From: Pedobacter sp. PACM 27299
Lineage (GTDB): Bacteria > Bacteroidota > Bacteroidia > Sphingobacteriales > Sphingobacteriaceae
Length of the DNA: 64,000 bases
Assembly: GCF_001412655.1 (NCBI RefSeq)
Contig: NZ_CP012996.1
Span: 186,001-250,000 of the forward strand
Reading direction: 5' to 3'
Position numbers and translations under genes: made by a program. Below the pieces are notes generated by a model that worked only from the letters and a program-made list of their open reading frames with translations, made no database searches and had not been told where the DNA came from. Below are positions 25,848 through 35,115 of the stretch, in pieces. Within the stretch, counting starts at the first letter, position 1; every line of letters starts with the position of its first letter.

Positions 25848-26779
25848 TTAGATCCCAACTACGTCTTTTCTCTTTTTTTGCTTCATAGCCTTTGGAATTA
25901 CGGCTAGAATTTCCTCTTTTAAGGCGTTCAGCATACGTTTTTTAATGAAATTCTTGTGGGTAACGAGGCTGATTTCTCGAACAGGCTCAGGAGATCTAAA
26001 ATGGCGCACTTTGCTGAGTTGTTTAGCACTCAGGTCTGTTAAGGCCAGTTCAGGAAGTAAAGTCGCTCCATTATTCACATCCACCATTCGGATCAGCGTT
26101 TCTACGCTTCCGGTATTATATGTTAGTCCCTGAAGGCGATTGTCTTTGGTAGACCTACAAATATTCAATACCTGGGAACGCATACAATGTCCTTCATTTA
26201 ATAACCAGATGTTTTCTTCTTCCAGGTCATTGGCATCAATTGTTTTCTTTTATACAGCTTGCTGTTCTTGCTGATGTAAGTCACAAAGTTTTCATAATAA
26301 AGAGGAAGCTCATTGAGGTGACTGTCGGCAAGAGGAGTGGCTAGGATACCGCAGTCTAATACACCTGTTTTAAGGTGGTGGATGATATCTTCCGTGGTAT
26401 ATTCCCAAATTAAAAGCTTCAGGTCTGGAAATTTTTCCATCATACCTGAGATTACTCTGGGTAATAAATAAGGGGCTACAGTTGGAATAATCCCTACTTT
26501 AAGTTCTCCCACAACATCCTGCTGCTGACTGCTGATAATTTCTTTGATCTTTTGACTTTCCTGGAGTACCAATCTGGCCTGTTCAATAATCTGGGCGCCG
26601 ATTTCTGTAGGGACTACCGGTTGTTTGCTGCGGTCAAAGATCTTGACATTCAGCATTTCTTCTAGCTTTTGTACCTGCATACTTAAGGTGGGCTGCGTCA
26701 CAAAACATTTCTCTGCGGCGCCAACAAAGCTTCTGTAGGTATCTACGGCAACAATGTATTCCAGTTGAACTAAAGTCAT
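25848..26779 (-). pseudogene. oxyR: oxyR, peroxide-sensing LysR regulator, split by a one-base frameshift
   Basis: Two frames together cover a normal OxyR of about 310 residues. The upstream part (26198-26779, 193 codons) has the LysR helix-turn-helix (AAEKCFVTQPTLSMQVQKL) and half the sensor domain, then drifts into nonsense after YISKNSKLYK. The downstream frame resumes with IDANDLEEENIWLLNEGHC and continues to the true C-terminus. The break is near the A runs whose complement is at 26240-26252; adding one base restores the frame. Both redox cysteines survive (GHCMRSQVLNIC, 9 residues apart, as Cys199 and Cys208 of E. coli). It may be a real loss, a reversible slippage, or an assembly error. 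Confidence 0.88.
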
Positions 26780-26826
26780 ATAGTTTAAATTTATCTAGTT
26801 TAACAAAGATATCAATTTAAACTATA
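26779..26826 (-). promoter_or_regulatory. oxyR promoter with operator-like inverted and direct repeats
   Basis: A perfect 13-bp inverted repeat (TATAGTTTAAATT at 26779-26791, AATTTAAACTATA at 26814-26826) flanks the -7 box (TATCTTTG on the minus strand, 26804-26811). TAGTTTAA also occurs as a direct repeat at 26781 and 26796. Its ATAG and CTAT ends resemble OxyR half-sites. Its place over the promoter fits autoregulation by the LysR protein it precedes. Confidence 0.6.
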
Positions 26827-26853
26827 CGACTTTATGCCGAGCTTGCTTGTGAC

Positions 26854-27783
26854 CTAAATATGTTTGGCTAAAAAGTCCAGGTAGGCTAATTTAATGCCTT
26901 CTTCCAGTTCTATTTTATGTTTCCATCCTAATGAATGAAGTTTAGAAACATCCATTAGTTTGCGAGGTGTGCCATCTGGTTTGCTGCTGTCGAATGTCAA
27001 TTCACCTTCAAAACCGATCACTTTCTTGATCAATAAAGCAAGGTCTTTGATACTCAGATCAACTCCGGTTCCGATATTCAGGAATCCAGCTTCATCATAA
27101 TTTTGCATCAGGAAATAACAGGCTTCTGCCAGATCATCTGCAAAAAGAAACTCGCGCATAGGTGATCCAGAACCCCAAATGTTTACTTCTTCACCGCCAT
27201 TTACTTTTGCTTCATGAAACTTACGGATCAATGCAGGCAGCACATGGGAGTTTTGTGGGTGATAATTATCATTATAACCGTATAAATTGGTCGGCATGAC
27301 AGAGATAAAGTTGCAATTGTACTGCGATCTGTAGGCTTCACACATCTTGATCCCGGCAATTTTAGCAATCGCATAAGGCTCATTAGTTTCTTCCAAAAGA
27401 CCAGTCAGTAAATAGGCTTCTTTTAATGGCTGAGGTGCTAGTTTCGGATAAATACAGCTCGATCCTAAGAACATCAGCTTAGTAACACCGGTTTTATAAG
27501 CCTCATGAATCACATTGTTCTGAATGCAAAGATTTTCATATAAAAAGTCTGCCCGGTAAGTATTATTGGCAATAATACCACCAACTTTAGCTGCGGCAAG
27601 AAAAACATATTCCGGTTTTTCTGCTGAAAAAAAGTCGGCCACATCCTGCTGATTGCGTAGATCAAGTTCCGATGAGGTTCTGGTGATCAGTTGAGTATAG
27701 CCTTCCTTTACCAGTTTACGATAGATTGCTGAGCCAACCATACCGCGATGGCCAGCTACATATATTTTTGCGTTCTTTTCCAA
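26854..27783 (-). CDS. fcl: GDP-L-fucose synthase
   Basis: 309 residues, extended SDR fold. NADP site [10 protein letters not shown] near the N-terminus, catalytic YAIAK (Tyr-x3-Lys) in the middle, and [29 protein letters not shown] and [14 protein letters not shown] segments typical of the GMER enzyme. It performs epimerisation and reduction of GDP-4-keto-6-deoxymannose to GDP-fucose for surface polysaccharide. The partner gmd is not in the window. Promoter: TAATTTTG at 27804-27811. Confidence 0.95.
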   Translation of the reverse strand: MEKNAKIYVAGHRGMVGSAIYRKLVKEGYTQLITRTSSELDLRNQQDVADFFSAEKPEYVFLAAAKVGGIIANNTYRADFLYENLCIQNNVIHEAYKTGVTKLMFLGSSCIYPKLAPQPLKEAYLLTGLLEETNEPYAIAKIAGIKMCEAYRSQYNCNFISVMPTNLYGYNDNYHPQNSHVLPALIRKFHEAKVNGGEEVNIWGSGSPMREFLFADDLAEACYFLMQNYDEAGFLNIGTGVDLSIKDLALLIKKVIGFEGELTFDSSKPDGTPRKLMDVSKLHSLGWKHKIELEEGIKLAYLDFLAKHI

Positions 27784-27803
27784 TTACAATTCGATTATAG
27801 GAG

Positions 27804-27811
27804 CAAAATTA
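27804..27811 (-). promoter_or_regulatory. -7 promoter box of fcl
   Basis: TAATTTTG on the minus strand, 20 bp before the fcl ATG; divergent from the trmB promoter. Confidence 0.6.
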
Positions 27812-27851
27812 CGAAATAGTTCGCATCATCTTTAAGAGACTGATTTAATTG

Positions 27852-27859
27852 TATTTTTG
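27852..27859 (+). promoter_or_regulatory. -7 promoter box of trmB
   Basis: TATTTTTG, a full match, 18 bp before the GTG chosen as the trmB start. It overlaps the TTG that the longer reading frame would use. Confidence 0.6.
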
Positions 27860-27877
27860 CATAAAAATATTTTAGTA

Positions 27878-28528
27878 GTGGGTAAAGATAAATTAAGAAA
27901 ATTTGCAGAGATAGATACTTTTTCCAATGTCTATCAGATGGAAGAAGGAAAACCTTTGAAGGGTAAATGGGGATCAGATCATTTCAAAAATGAAAAACCA
28001 ATTGTATTGGAACTGGCCTGCGGGAAAGGAGAATATTCGGTTAATATGGCGAAATTCTTTCCGGAGAAAAACTTCATCGGGATTGATTTAAAGGGAAATC
28101 GCATCTGGAGAGGCGCGAGAACAGGGGTAGATGAAAAGATTGAAAACCTGGCCTTTCTAAGGATTCAAATCGAAGATCTGACTGAATACTTTGAAAATGG
28201 AGAAGTGGATGAAATCTGGATTACCTTTCCTGACCCTCAGCCTCAGGACAGCAGAGAAAAGAAAAGATTAACTTATGATCGCTTCCTGGATATGTATAAA
28301 ATCTTGCTTAAACCTGGTGGAAGAGTCAACCTGAAAACTGATAATGATGGCTTATATGCGTATACCGTTGAAAAAGTGGAAGAATTAAGCTTGATTTGCC
28401 ATAAGAAAACAGACCATCTGTATACTTCTGAGTATTATGATGACGTTTTAAAGATTAAAACACATTACGAGCGGATTTACCTGAAACACGATAAAAACAT
28501 CAATTATATACAGTTCTCATTTGAATAA
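27878..28528 (+). CDS. trmB: tRNA (guanine-N7)-methyltransferase
   Basis: 216 residues starting at GTG 27878 (MGKDKLRKF). The frame extends to a TTG at 27857, but that lies inside the promoter box. SAM-binding motif LELACGKGEYS, then GIDLKGNRIW and the family hallmark ITFPDPQPQD, with LKTDND near the C-terminus. It makes m7G46 in tRNA. Divergent from fcl. Confidence 0.95.
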   Translation: MGKDKLRKFAEIDTFSNVYQMEEGKPLKGKWGSDHFKNEKPIVLELACGKGEYSVNMAKFFPEKNFIGIDLKGNRIWRGARTGVDEKIENLAFLRIQIEDLTEYFENGEVDEIWITFPDPQPQDSREKKRLTYDRFLDMYKILLKPGGRVNLKTDNDGLYAYTVEKVEELSLICHKKTDHLYTSEYYDDVLKIKTHYERIYLKHDKNINYIQFSFE

Positions 28529-28583
28529 TACCGCTATGAAGTGGGAGGCTCTTTTGAAAAGTTAAAAAATTAAAAATCATCGG

Positions 28584-28910
28584 ATGGAGCAATCATTTTA
28601 TGACCAGGTTTTTGAATTAGTTAGGCTAATTCCAAAAGGAAGAGTATCTTCTTATGGTGCAATTGCGAAAAGTTTAGGCGCTGGGGGCTCTGCCCGTATG
28701 GTCGGATATGCCATGAGTGCTGCCGGTGCCGCGCATCCAGCTGTTCCCGCTCATCGGGTAGTGAATAGTTCGGGACTACTGACTGGTAAGTTTCATTTTA
28801 AAACGCCGGAAATGATGCAGGAACTGCTGGAAGCGGAAGGTATTGTGCTGAAGAATGATAAGGTGCAGAATTTTAAAAACCTGCTCTGGGACCCTTTACT
28901 GGAACTTTAA
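28584..28910 (+). CDS. Alkyltransferase-like protein (MGMT family without the acceptor Cys)
   Basis: 108 residues, the MGMT DNA-binding domain only. The helix-turn-helix part GRVSSYGAIAKSLG and the RMVGYAM arginine finger are present. The PCHR active site of O6-alkylguanine methyltransferase reads PAHR here, so the acceptor Cys is Ala and no alkyl transfer is possible. Such ATL proteins bind O6-alkylguanine and hand the lesion to nucleotide excision repair. It may be grouped in function with the glycosylase gene at 29496. Confidence 0.92.
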   Translation: MEQSFYDQVFELVRLIPKGRVSSYGAIAKSLGAGGSARMVGYAMSAAGAAHPAVPAHRVVNSSGLLTGKFHFKTPEMMQELLEAEGIVLKNDKVQNFKNLLWDPLLEL

Positions 28911-29054
28911 TCTTTGCTGAAACGCTAAGCAGTTATTATATCAGAGAGAATTCTTTTAACAGAAAGAGGGTTCCGTATTAAAATAATGTTCCTTTGCCAA
29001 GAAGATGTTCCTTTTAAATAACGTAAAATAATAAATCTATAGGATTAACTGATT

Positions 29055-29396
29055 ATGGGAAAATTAGTAGAAGAATTTAACGACTATCGTTCTAAAATGA
29101 ACGATAGGATTATGGAGACTGCAAATACAAATATTAAACGCTTTTTTGCATTAGATACCACCACGTATGCGGAAGGGGCATTAAATGTGAAAACCAAAGA
29201 AATGTTAGGTTTAGTCGCTTCGATGGTATTACGCTGCGATGATTGCATTAAATATCATTTGGAAAAATGTTTTAATGAAGGGGTCAGTAATGAAGAAATC
29301 AATGAAGTTTTCATGATTGCAAATCTAGTTGGAGGGTCGATTGTAATTCCTCATTATAGAAGAGCGGTTGAATACTGGGACGAATTGAGTCAATAG
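29055..29396 (+). CDS. Carboxymuconolactone decarboxylase family protein (AhpD-like)
   Basis: 113 residues, all-helical. The redox motif CDDCIKYHLEKC gives a CxxC followed by His, as in AhpD alkylhydroperoxidases, and VNEVFMIANLVGG-like sequence follows. It probably acts in thiol-dependent peroxide removal or as a small redox protein; the substrate is not known. It stands between two DNA-damage genes. Confidence 0.87.
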   Translation: MGKLVEEFNDYRSKMNDRIMETANTNIKRFFALDTTTYAEGALNVKTKEMLGLVASMVLRCDDCIKYHLEKCFNEGVSNEEINEVFMIANLVGGSIVIPHYRRAVEYWDELSQ

Positions 29397-29495
29397 TATT
29401 TAGGAATTTAGACAATGGGTATATCCATTAATAAAGTAGCTTCTAAAGCATAAAAAAGCTTCCAAAGAATAAAAAGAATATTAATCGATCAAAAG

Positions 29496-30094
<599 letters not shown>

Positions 30095-30112
30095 CCGGGT
30101 TACAAACAGCCT

Positions 30113-30805
30113 TTATTTATGCGCTTCATTATAAGCCGTCACAAAAGCGATAATTAACTTTGAATCAAAGTTTTCTGTCGCTTTTATTTTTTCTGCCAGA
30201 TCCGCATCATCACCTAGTTGTTCTAGCAATACCGTTTTGATCCGCTGATTGTTTTCGGCTAAACCCGCTCCATCAACAGGCATTTCCATTAAGCGGCCTG
30301 TCCCTGGCTTCTCCATAAAAAATGTAGCGGGCATCATTTTCTTTACAGGTGGTTCTTGGTTGCGTCCACCCAGAATGGTGATCCCAGCACCAACTCCTAC
30401 GCCACTACCGAAGGTACCGGTTCCGGCTCCAATACCAATACTTGGTATAATCCGCGTTTTTTTAGGCGCCGGAGCATCAACAAGGACATTTCCTCCTATA
30501 GAGTACAAGTTAATGGGTCCATATTCAATGATTTTGAAAAATTTATGCAGTGTTTTTTTGTTAACGACAACGGGCTTACTTACATAAGTTGCACCATTCC
30601 AAACAAACTCCTGGATATCTGAGGCTTTGTATTGAACGACAGACTCGTCGTCTTTTACAAAGACTACAGAGGAGTAATCCGTTCCCTGGATGGTTCCTCT
30701 AACAAAATTTCCCGGAGAAAACACTATAATATCTTGCGCCATTGCGCCAATACCTGCAATCGTTAGTAAAACAAACAGGCCTAGGGTCTTTATCGTTTTC
30801 ATCAT
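30113..30805 (-). CDS. Hypothetical secreted protein with a Gly-rich segment
   Basis: About 230 residues from the ATG pair at 30800-30805, which places a normal signal peptide (cut after IGAMAQ) at the N-terminus; the longer frame adds a polar lead. A small beta-rich part (FVRGTIQGTDYSSVVFV) resembles carbohydrate- or lipid-binding modules only loosely. In the middle lies a Gly-rich hydrophobic stretch (IGIGAGTGTFGSGVGVGAG), perhaps membrane-inserting. The C-terminal 60 residues are helical and charged. No family is recognised. Confidence 0.75.
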   Translation of the reverse strand: MMKTIKTLGLFVLLTIAGIGAMAQDIIVFSPGNFVRGTIQGTDYSSVVFVKDDESVVQYKASDIQEFVWNGATYVSKPVVVNKKTLHKFFKIIEYGPINLYSIGGNVLVDAPAPKKTRIIPSIGIGAGTGTFGSGVGVGAGITILGGRNQEPPVKKMMPATFFMEKPGTGRLMEMPVDGAGLAENNQRIKTVLLEQLGDDADLAEKIKATENFDSKLIIAFVTAYNEAHK

Positions 30806-31002
30806 GATCAAATAACGGAAATTATTTGCTGTTGTTATGGATAATGACAAACAATTATTTAAGTATTAGTACCTTTATCCGATGCGGTTGTTGCTGATAC
30901 GAATGTAATAGTCCACCAGCTAATCGTCCAATAATAAAGTATACATGTAATGGAGGATCAGCAGCTGATGATCGCTTCCTAATCAATAAAAAACGAATAC
31001 TG

Positions 31003-33816
31003 ATGAAAAAACTTTTTCTTCTTGACGGCATGGCGCTCATTTACAGAGCACACTTTGCATTGAGTAAAAACCCCCGGTTTACGTCCACAGGGATCAATAC
31101 ATCGGCAGTGATGGGTTTTGCAAACACCTTAATGGAGGTGCTGAAAAAGGAAAAACCAAGTCATATTGCTGTGGTTTTTGACACTGCAGCACCAACAGAG
31201 AGACATACCGATTTCGAGGCATATAAGGCTCACCGACAGGCGATGCCGGAAGATCTGTCTGCCGCTTTACCTTATGTCTTTAAGCTGATTGAAGGATTTA
31301 AAATCCCGGTCATTACCAAAGATGGTTTTGAAGCAGATGACATCATCGGAACTTTAGCCAAAGAAGGCGAAAAGCAAGGTTTTAAGGTGTACTGTATGAC
31401 TCCAGATAAAGATTTCGCCCAACTGGTGTCTGAAAATATTTTCATTTACAAGCCTGCTCGTATGGGGAATGAAATGGAAATCATGGGGGTTGATGAGGTG
31501 AAAGCAAAATGGGAAATTGAAGATGTAAAGCAGGTGATTGATATCCTCGGTCTATGGGGTGATGCAGTGGATAATATCCCGGGTATCCCAGGAATTGGAG
31601 AAAAAACGGCAAAATCATTGATCCAGAAATATGGCTCAATGGAAAACATTATCGCGAATTCCCATGAGCTAAAAGGAAAACAACGTGAAAATGTTGAGGC
31701 CTATGCAGAACAAGGGTTATTGTCTAAAAAGCTGGCAACCATCATCCTGGATGTTCCAGTAGAATTTAACGCCGATGAACTGGTATTAGAGTCTCCAAGC
31801 CGTGAATTATTAGAGCCATTATTTGCAGAACTTGAATTCAGAACCATCGGTAAACGTGTTTTTGGAGAAGAGTTTAATGTGAATGAGGCGAAAGCACCTG
31901 TTTCTCAGCAAATCGACTTATTTGGCAGTCCAGTGGATCAGCCAGCAGGTAAAACCGGTACATTTGTGTCTGCTCCAACCTTCTCTGAAGAAACACCTGC
32001 GTCAAAAACAATAGAAAATACCACACACAATTATCAACTGTTAGATACTCCGGAATTGCGTAAGTCCTTGATCGCACAGCTGGAAAAGGAAGAAAGCATT
32101 TGCTTCGATACGGAAACTACCGGTACAGATGCAAATCTTGCAGACTTGGTTGGAATTTCTTTCAGCACCAAACCTGGAGAGGGGTATTATATTCCTTTGT
32201 CTGCAGATAGAGCAGAAGCATTAGTAATTCTGGAAGAATTCAGAGGAGTTCTTGAAAATGAAAACATTGGAAAAATCGGACAGAACATCAAATATGATAT
32301 TCTGATCATGAAATGGTATGGCATTAATATCAAAGGAAAACTTTTTGATACCATGCTGGCGCATTACCTGATTGATCCGGATACCAGACACAACATGGAT
32401 GTCCTTTCTGAAAATTACCTGGGTTACACCCCAATTTCTATCACAAAACTGATAGGAGCAAAAGGAAAAAATCAGGGAAATATGAGAGATGTTCCAGTAG
32501 AGCAAGTGGTAGATTATGCTGCGGAAGATGCAGATGTGACTTTGCAGCTGGCGAATGTTTTCAGGCCGATGTTAAAAGAATTGAACGTAGAAGAACTAGC
32601 CAGGGATGTAGAAAATCCATTGGTTTATGTACTTGCTGCAATTGAAAAAGAAGGAGTAAGAATCGATGTAGATACCCTTAATAATTATTCAAAAGAACTG
32701 GAAATAGACATCAGGAAATTTGAGCAAAATGTTTTCGAAAAATGTGGCGTTACCTTTAACCTCGCTTCACCTAAACAGCTTGGAGAAGTACTTTTCGATA
32801 AATTACAACTGGATCCTAAAGCTAAAAAAACTAAAACAGGACAATATCAAACCGGAGAAGATGTGTTATTGGCATTGGCCAGCAAAAGTGACATTGTAAA
32901 AGACATCCTTGATTTCCGCCAATTACAAAAGTTGAAATCGACCTACGTAGATGCCTTACCACTGTTGGTAAATCCAAAAACAGGAAGGGTACATACCAGC
33001 TATAATCAGGCTGTAGCGGCTACAGGTAGGTTAAGCTCTAACAACCCTAACCTGCAAAACATTCCCATTCGTAGTGATCGCGGTAGAGAAGTTCGTAAAG
33101 CTTTTATCCCAAGAGATGAAAACCATGTCTTACTTTCTGCGGATTATTCCCAGATAGAGTTGAGAATAATTGCTGAAATTAGCAAGGAAGAAAACATGCT
33201 CGACGCCTTCAACAAAGGAATTGACATCCATACAGCAACTGCTGCACGTGTTTATGGAATCACCATCGAAGAAGTAACCTCAGATCAGCGTCGGAATGCT
33301 AAAGCGGTAAACTTTGGAATTATCTATGGTCAATCTGCTTTCGGATTGTCTCAGAACCTTGGCATCCCAAGAAAAGAAGCTGCGGCCATTATTGACCAAT
33401 ATTTTGAACAATATCCAGGAATTCAGCGCTACATGGCAGACACCATGAATTTCGCCAGAGAAAATGGCTTCGTAGAAACCATCCTCGGCAGAAGAAGGTA
33501 CCTGAGAGACATTAACTCTGCCAATCAAACCGTACGCGGTTTTGCAGAGCGAAATGCCATCAATGCGCCAATTCAGGGTTCTGCAGCAGATATGATCAAA
33601 GTAGCCATGCTAAACATCTATAAAGATATTCAGGATCAAGGTTTGCAATCAAAAATGACCATGCAGGTACATGATGAGCTAGTCTTTGACGTGTTAAAAA
33701 CGGAAGTGGAAGCCATGAAAAAGATCATTACACAACGCATGAAAACAGCCATAAAAACCACTGTGCCGATTGAAATAGAAATCGGAGAAGGAAACAATTG
33801 GCTGGAAGCACATTAA
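31003..33816 (+). CDS. polA: DNA polymerase I
   Basis: 937 residues, three domains in order. 5' nuclease (1 to about 290; DGMALIYRAHF, DNIPGIPGIGEKTA). 3'-5' exonuclease (about 340-530) with all three motifs: FDTETTG, IGQNIKYD, YAAEDADVT, so proofreading is probably active. Polymerase A domain with motif A DYSQIELRI, motif B RRNAKAVNFGIIYG and motif C VHDELVFD. It has roles in Okazaki-fragment processing and gap repair. It runs alone, closed by a long-loop hairpin at 33821-33907. Confidence 0.97.
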   Translation: MKKLFLLDGMALIYRAHFALSKNPRFTSTGINTSAVMGFANTLMEVLKKEKPSHIAVVFDTAAPTERHTDFEAYKAHRQAMPEDLSAALPYVFKLIEGFKIPVITKDGFEADDIIGTLAKEGEKQGFKVYCMTPDKDFAQLVSENIFIYKPARMGNEMEIMGVDEVKAKWEIEDVKQVIDILGLWGDAVDNIPGIPGIGEKTAKSLIQKYGSMENIIANSHELKGKQRENVEAYAEQGLLSKKLATIILDVPVEFNADELVLESPSRELLEPLFAELEFRTIGKRVFGEEFNVNEAKAPVSQQIDLFGSPVDQPAGKTGTFVSAPTFSEETPASKTIENTTHNYQLLDTPELRKSLIAQLEKEESICFDTETTGTDANLADLVGISFSTKPGEGYYIPLSADRAEALVILEEFRGVLENENIGKIGQNIKYDILIMKWYGINIKGKLFDTMLAHYLIDPDTRHNMDVLSENYLGYTPISITKLIGAKGKNQGNMRDVPVEQVVDYAAEDADVTLQLANVFRPMLKELNVEELARDVENPLVYVLAAIEKEGVRIDVDTLNNYSKELEIDIRKFEQNVFEKCGVTFNLASPKQLGEVLFDKLQLDPKAKKTKTGQYQTGEDVLLALASKSDIVKDILDFRQLQKLKSTYVDALPLLVNPKTGRVHTSYNQAVAATGRLSSNNPNLQNIPIRSDRGREVRKAFIPRDENHVLLSADYSQIELRIIAEISKEENMLDAFNKGIDIHTATAARVYGITIEEVTSDQRRNAKAVNFGIIYGQSAFGLSQNLGIPRKEAAAIIDQYFEQYPGIQRYMADTMNFARENGFVETILGRRRYLRDINSANQTVRGFAERNAINAPIQGSAADMIKVAMLNIYKDIQDQGLQSKMTMQVHDELVFDVLKTEVEAMKKIITQRMKTAIKTTVPIEIEIGEGNNWLEAH

Positions 33817-33820
33817 ATAA

Positions 33821-33907
33821 AAAAAGGAGATAGGTCAGGAGATTCCTAGGAAATTTTTGTCCTTCTCAGGGTAAAAGGTTCCAGAATCGACGACATATCT
33901 CCTTTTT
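33821..33907. terminator. Long-loop hairpin between polA and the MBL hydrolase gene
   Basis: AAAAAGGAGATA at 33821-33832 pairs perfectly with TATCTCCTTTTT at 33896-33907, leaving a 63-nt loop. The 12-bp stem with an A run and T run looks like a bidirectional terminator, but the loop is far longer than usual. Confidence 0.6.
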
Positions 33908-33955
33908 CATAAAAGATAATCATGAATTGGCTCATTCAAAAAGCCTTTATCGGCC

Positions 33956-34633
33956 TTACAGGTCAATCGTCTCACCAATTGCTGGCAATAACAACACTTT
34001 ATTCTCTCTGTTGAACTTTGCAACCGCTTCCTCTGTGTCAATAGTAATTACTGGGAATGTATTGTAATGTACCCCAATCACTTTATTACAATCAAAGTAT
34101 TTCGTAGCGATGAGTGCGTCATCAACATCCATCGTGTAATTTCCACCAATCGGTAAAATCGCATAATCTAAATCGTAAAGTTCTGCAAGTAATTTCATTT
34201 CTACCGTCAGAGAAGTATCCCCGGCGAAATAAATGGCTTTTCCACCGGTTTCCAGTACAAATCCGGCAGGATTTCCACCATAACTGCCATCAGGCATAGA
34301 GCTGGAATGCGCGGCCCATACCATTCTTAACTTACCGAACCCAAATTTCTGAGCACCATAATTCATATCGTGTGTATTGGTTACGCCTTGTGCTTTCGCC
34401 CAGCCAATCACTTCTGGCATCGCAATCACTACGGCATTTGTTTGTTTAGCCAGACTCACCAAGTCGGCTACATGATCACCATGCCCATGACTCACCAGAA
34501 TGTAATCTGCTTCGATCGTGGTCGTATCAATGTGTTTCGCCAGTCCATTCGGACTAATAAATGGATCAAAAAGAAATTTCTTGCCATCTGCTTCTAATAA
34601 AAAGCAAGATTGACCATAATAAGTATACTTCAT
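33956..34633 (-). CDS. Metal-dependent hydrolase, metallo-beta-lactamase fold (UPF0173 type)
   Basis: 225 residues. Di-metal motif SHGHGDH, Asp in FAGDTS and a C-terminal His (GVHYNTFP). No signal peptide. The family (YtkL-like) hydrolyses unknown substrates; L-ascorbate-6-phosphate lactonase is a distant relative. It is 32 bp downstream of the ybaB homologue on the same strand. Confidence 0.9.
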   Translation of the reverse strand: MKYTYYGQSCFLLEADGKKFLFDPFISPNGLAKHIDTTTIEADYILVSHGHGDHVADLVSLAKQTNAVVIAMPEVIGWAKAQGVTNTHDMNYGAQKFGFGKLRMVWAAHSSSMPDGSYGGNPAGFVLETGGKAIYFAGDTSLTVEMKLLAELYDLDYAILPIGGNYTMDVDDALIATKYFDCNKVIGVHYNTFPVITIDTEEAVAKFNRENKVLLLPAIGETIDL

Positions 34634-34665
34634 GAGGCTATGAAATTAAGGTTTAAAACGAATGA

Positions 34666-34971
34666 CTATTGGCCGAACAGACCGCCAAGACCACCCATCA
34701 TCGACTGTGTAGCGGCTTGCATTTCATGCGCGCTTACTTGCTCTGCTTGCGCTAAAGCCTTGTTGATCGCTGTTAATAGCAGTTCTTCTAATTCTTCTTT
34801 ATCTGCTTGTTTGTAAAATTCTTCTTCGATTTCTACTGCAGTAATGGCTTTATTAGCTGTTGCTGTAATGCGGATGGCACCACCTTCTACTTCACCAAAA
34901 ACAGAAACCGTATCTAATCTCTTTTTTATCTCTTCGGCTTGCTTTTGTGCAGCCATTAATTTATCGAACAT
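34666..34971 (-). CDS. YbaB/EbfC nucleoid-associated protein
   Basis: 101 residues, the usual YbaB length and shape: N-terminal and C-terminal helices with a short beta hairpin (VFGEVEGGAIRITATANKAI). It binds DNA as a dimer. The C-terminus ends in a Met/Gly-rich tail (SMMGGLGGLFGQ), as in other members. The usual partners dnaX and recR are not adjacent. Confidence 0.92.
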   Translation of the reverse strand: MFDKLMAAQKQAEEIKKRLDTVSVFGEVEGGAIRITATANKAITAVEIEEEFYKQADKEELEELLLTAINKALAQAEQVSAHEMQAATQSMMGGLGGLFGQ

Positions 34972-35056
34972 AAGCTTGTTTATTTATTACAACAACGAAA
35001 TTAAGGGAAATTGGTTTAAAGAAATCATTTTATGTAAAGATTTCCTGGGAGAAAAG

Positions 35057-35093
35057 TAAAAAAAACAGCCGTATCCTATCGGATACAGCTGTA
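35057..35093 (-). terminator. Terminator of the DUF4394 lipoprotein gene
   Basis: ACAGCCGTATCC / GGATACAGCTGT, a 12-bp stem with one mismatch and a 4-nt loop; on the minus strand it is followed by a run of eight T. Confidence 0.85.
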
Positions 35094-35115
35094 GTCATAA
35101 GTAGATAAAAGAAGG

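Noticed and set aside
25848..26183. A separate small gene of 111 residues downstream of a LysR gene
   Set aside because: Its sequence is the C-terminal half of OxyR, and the peptide just before its first ATG continues the family pattern (GHC), so it is a fragment of the split oxyR.
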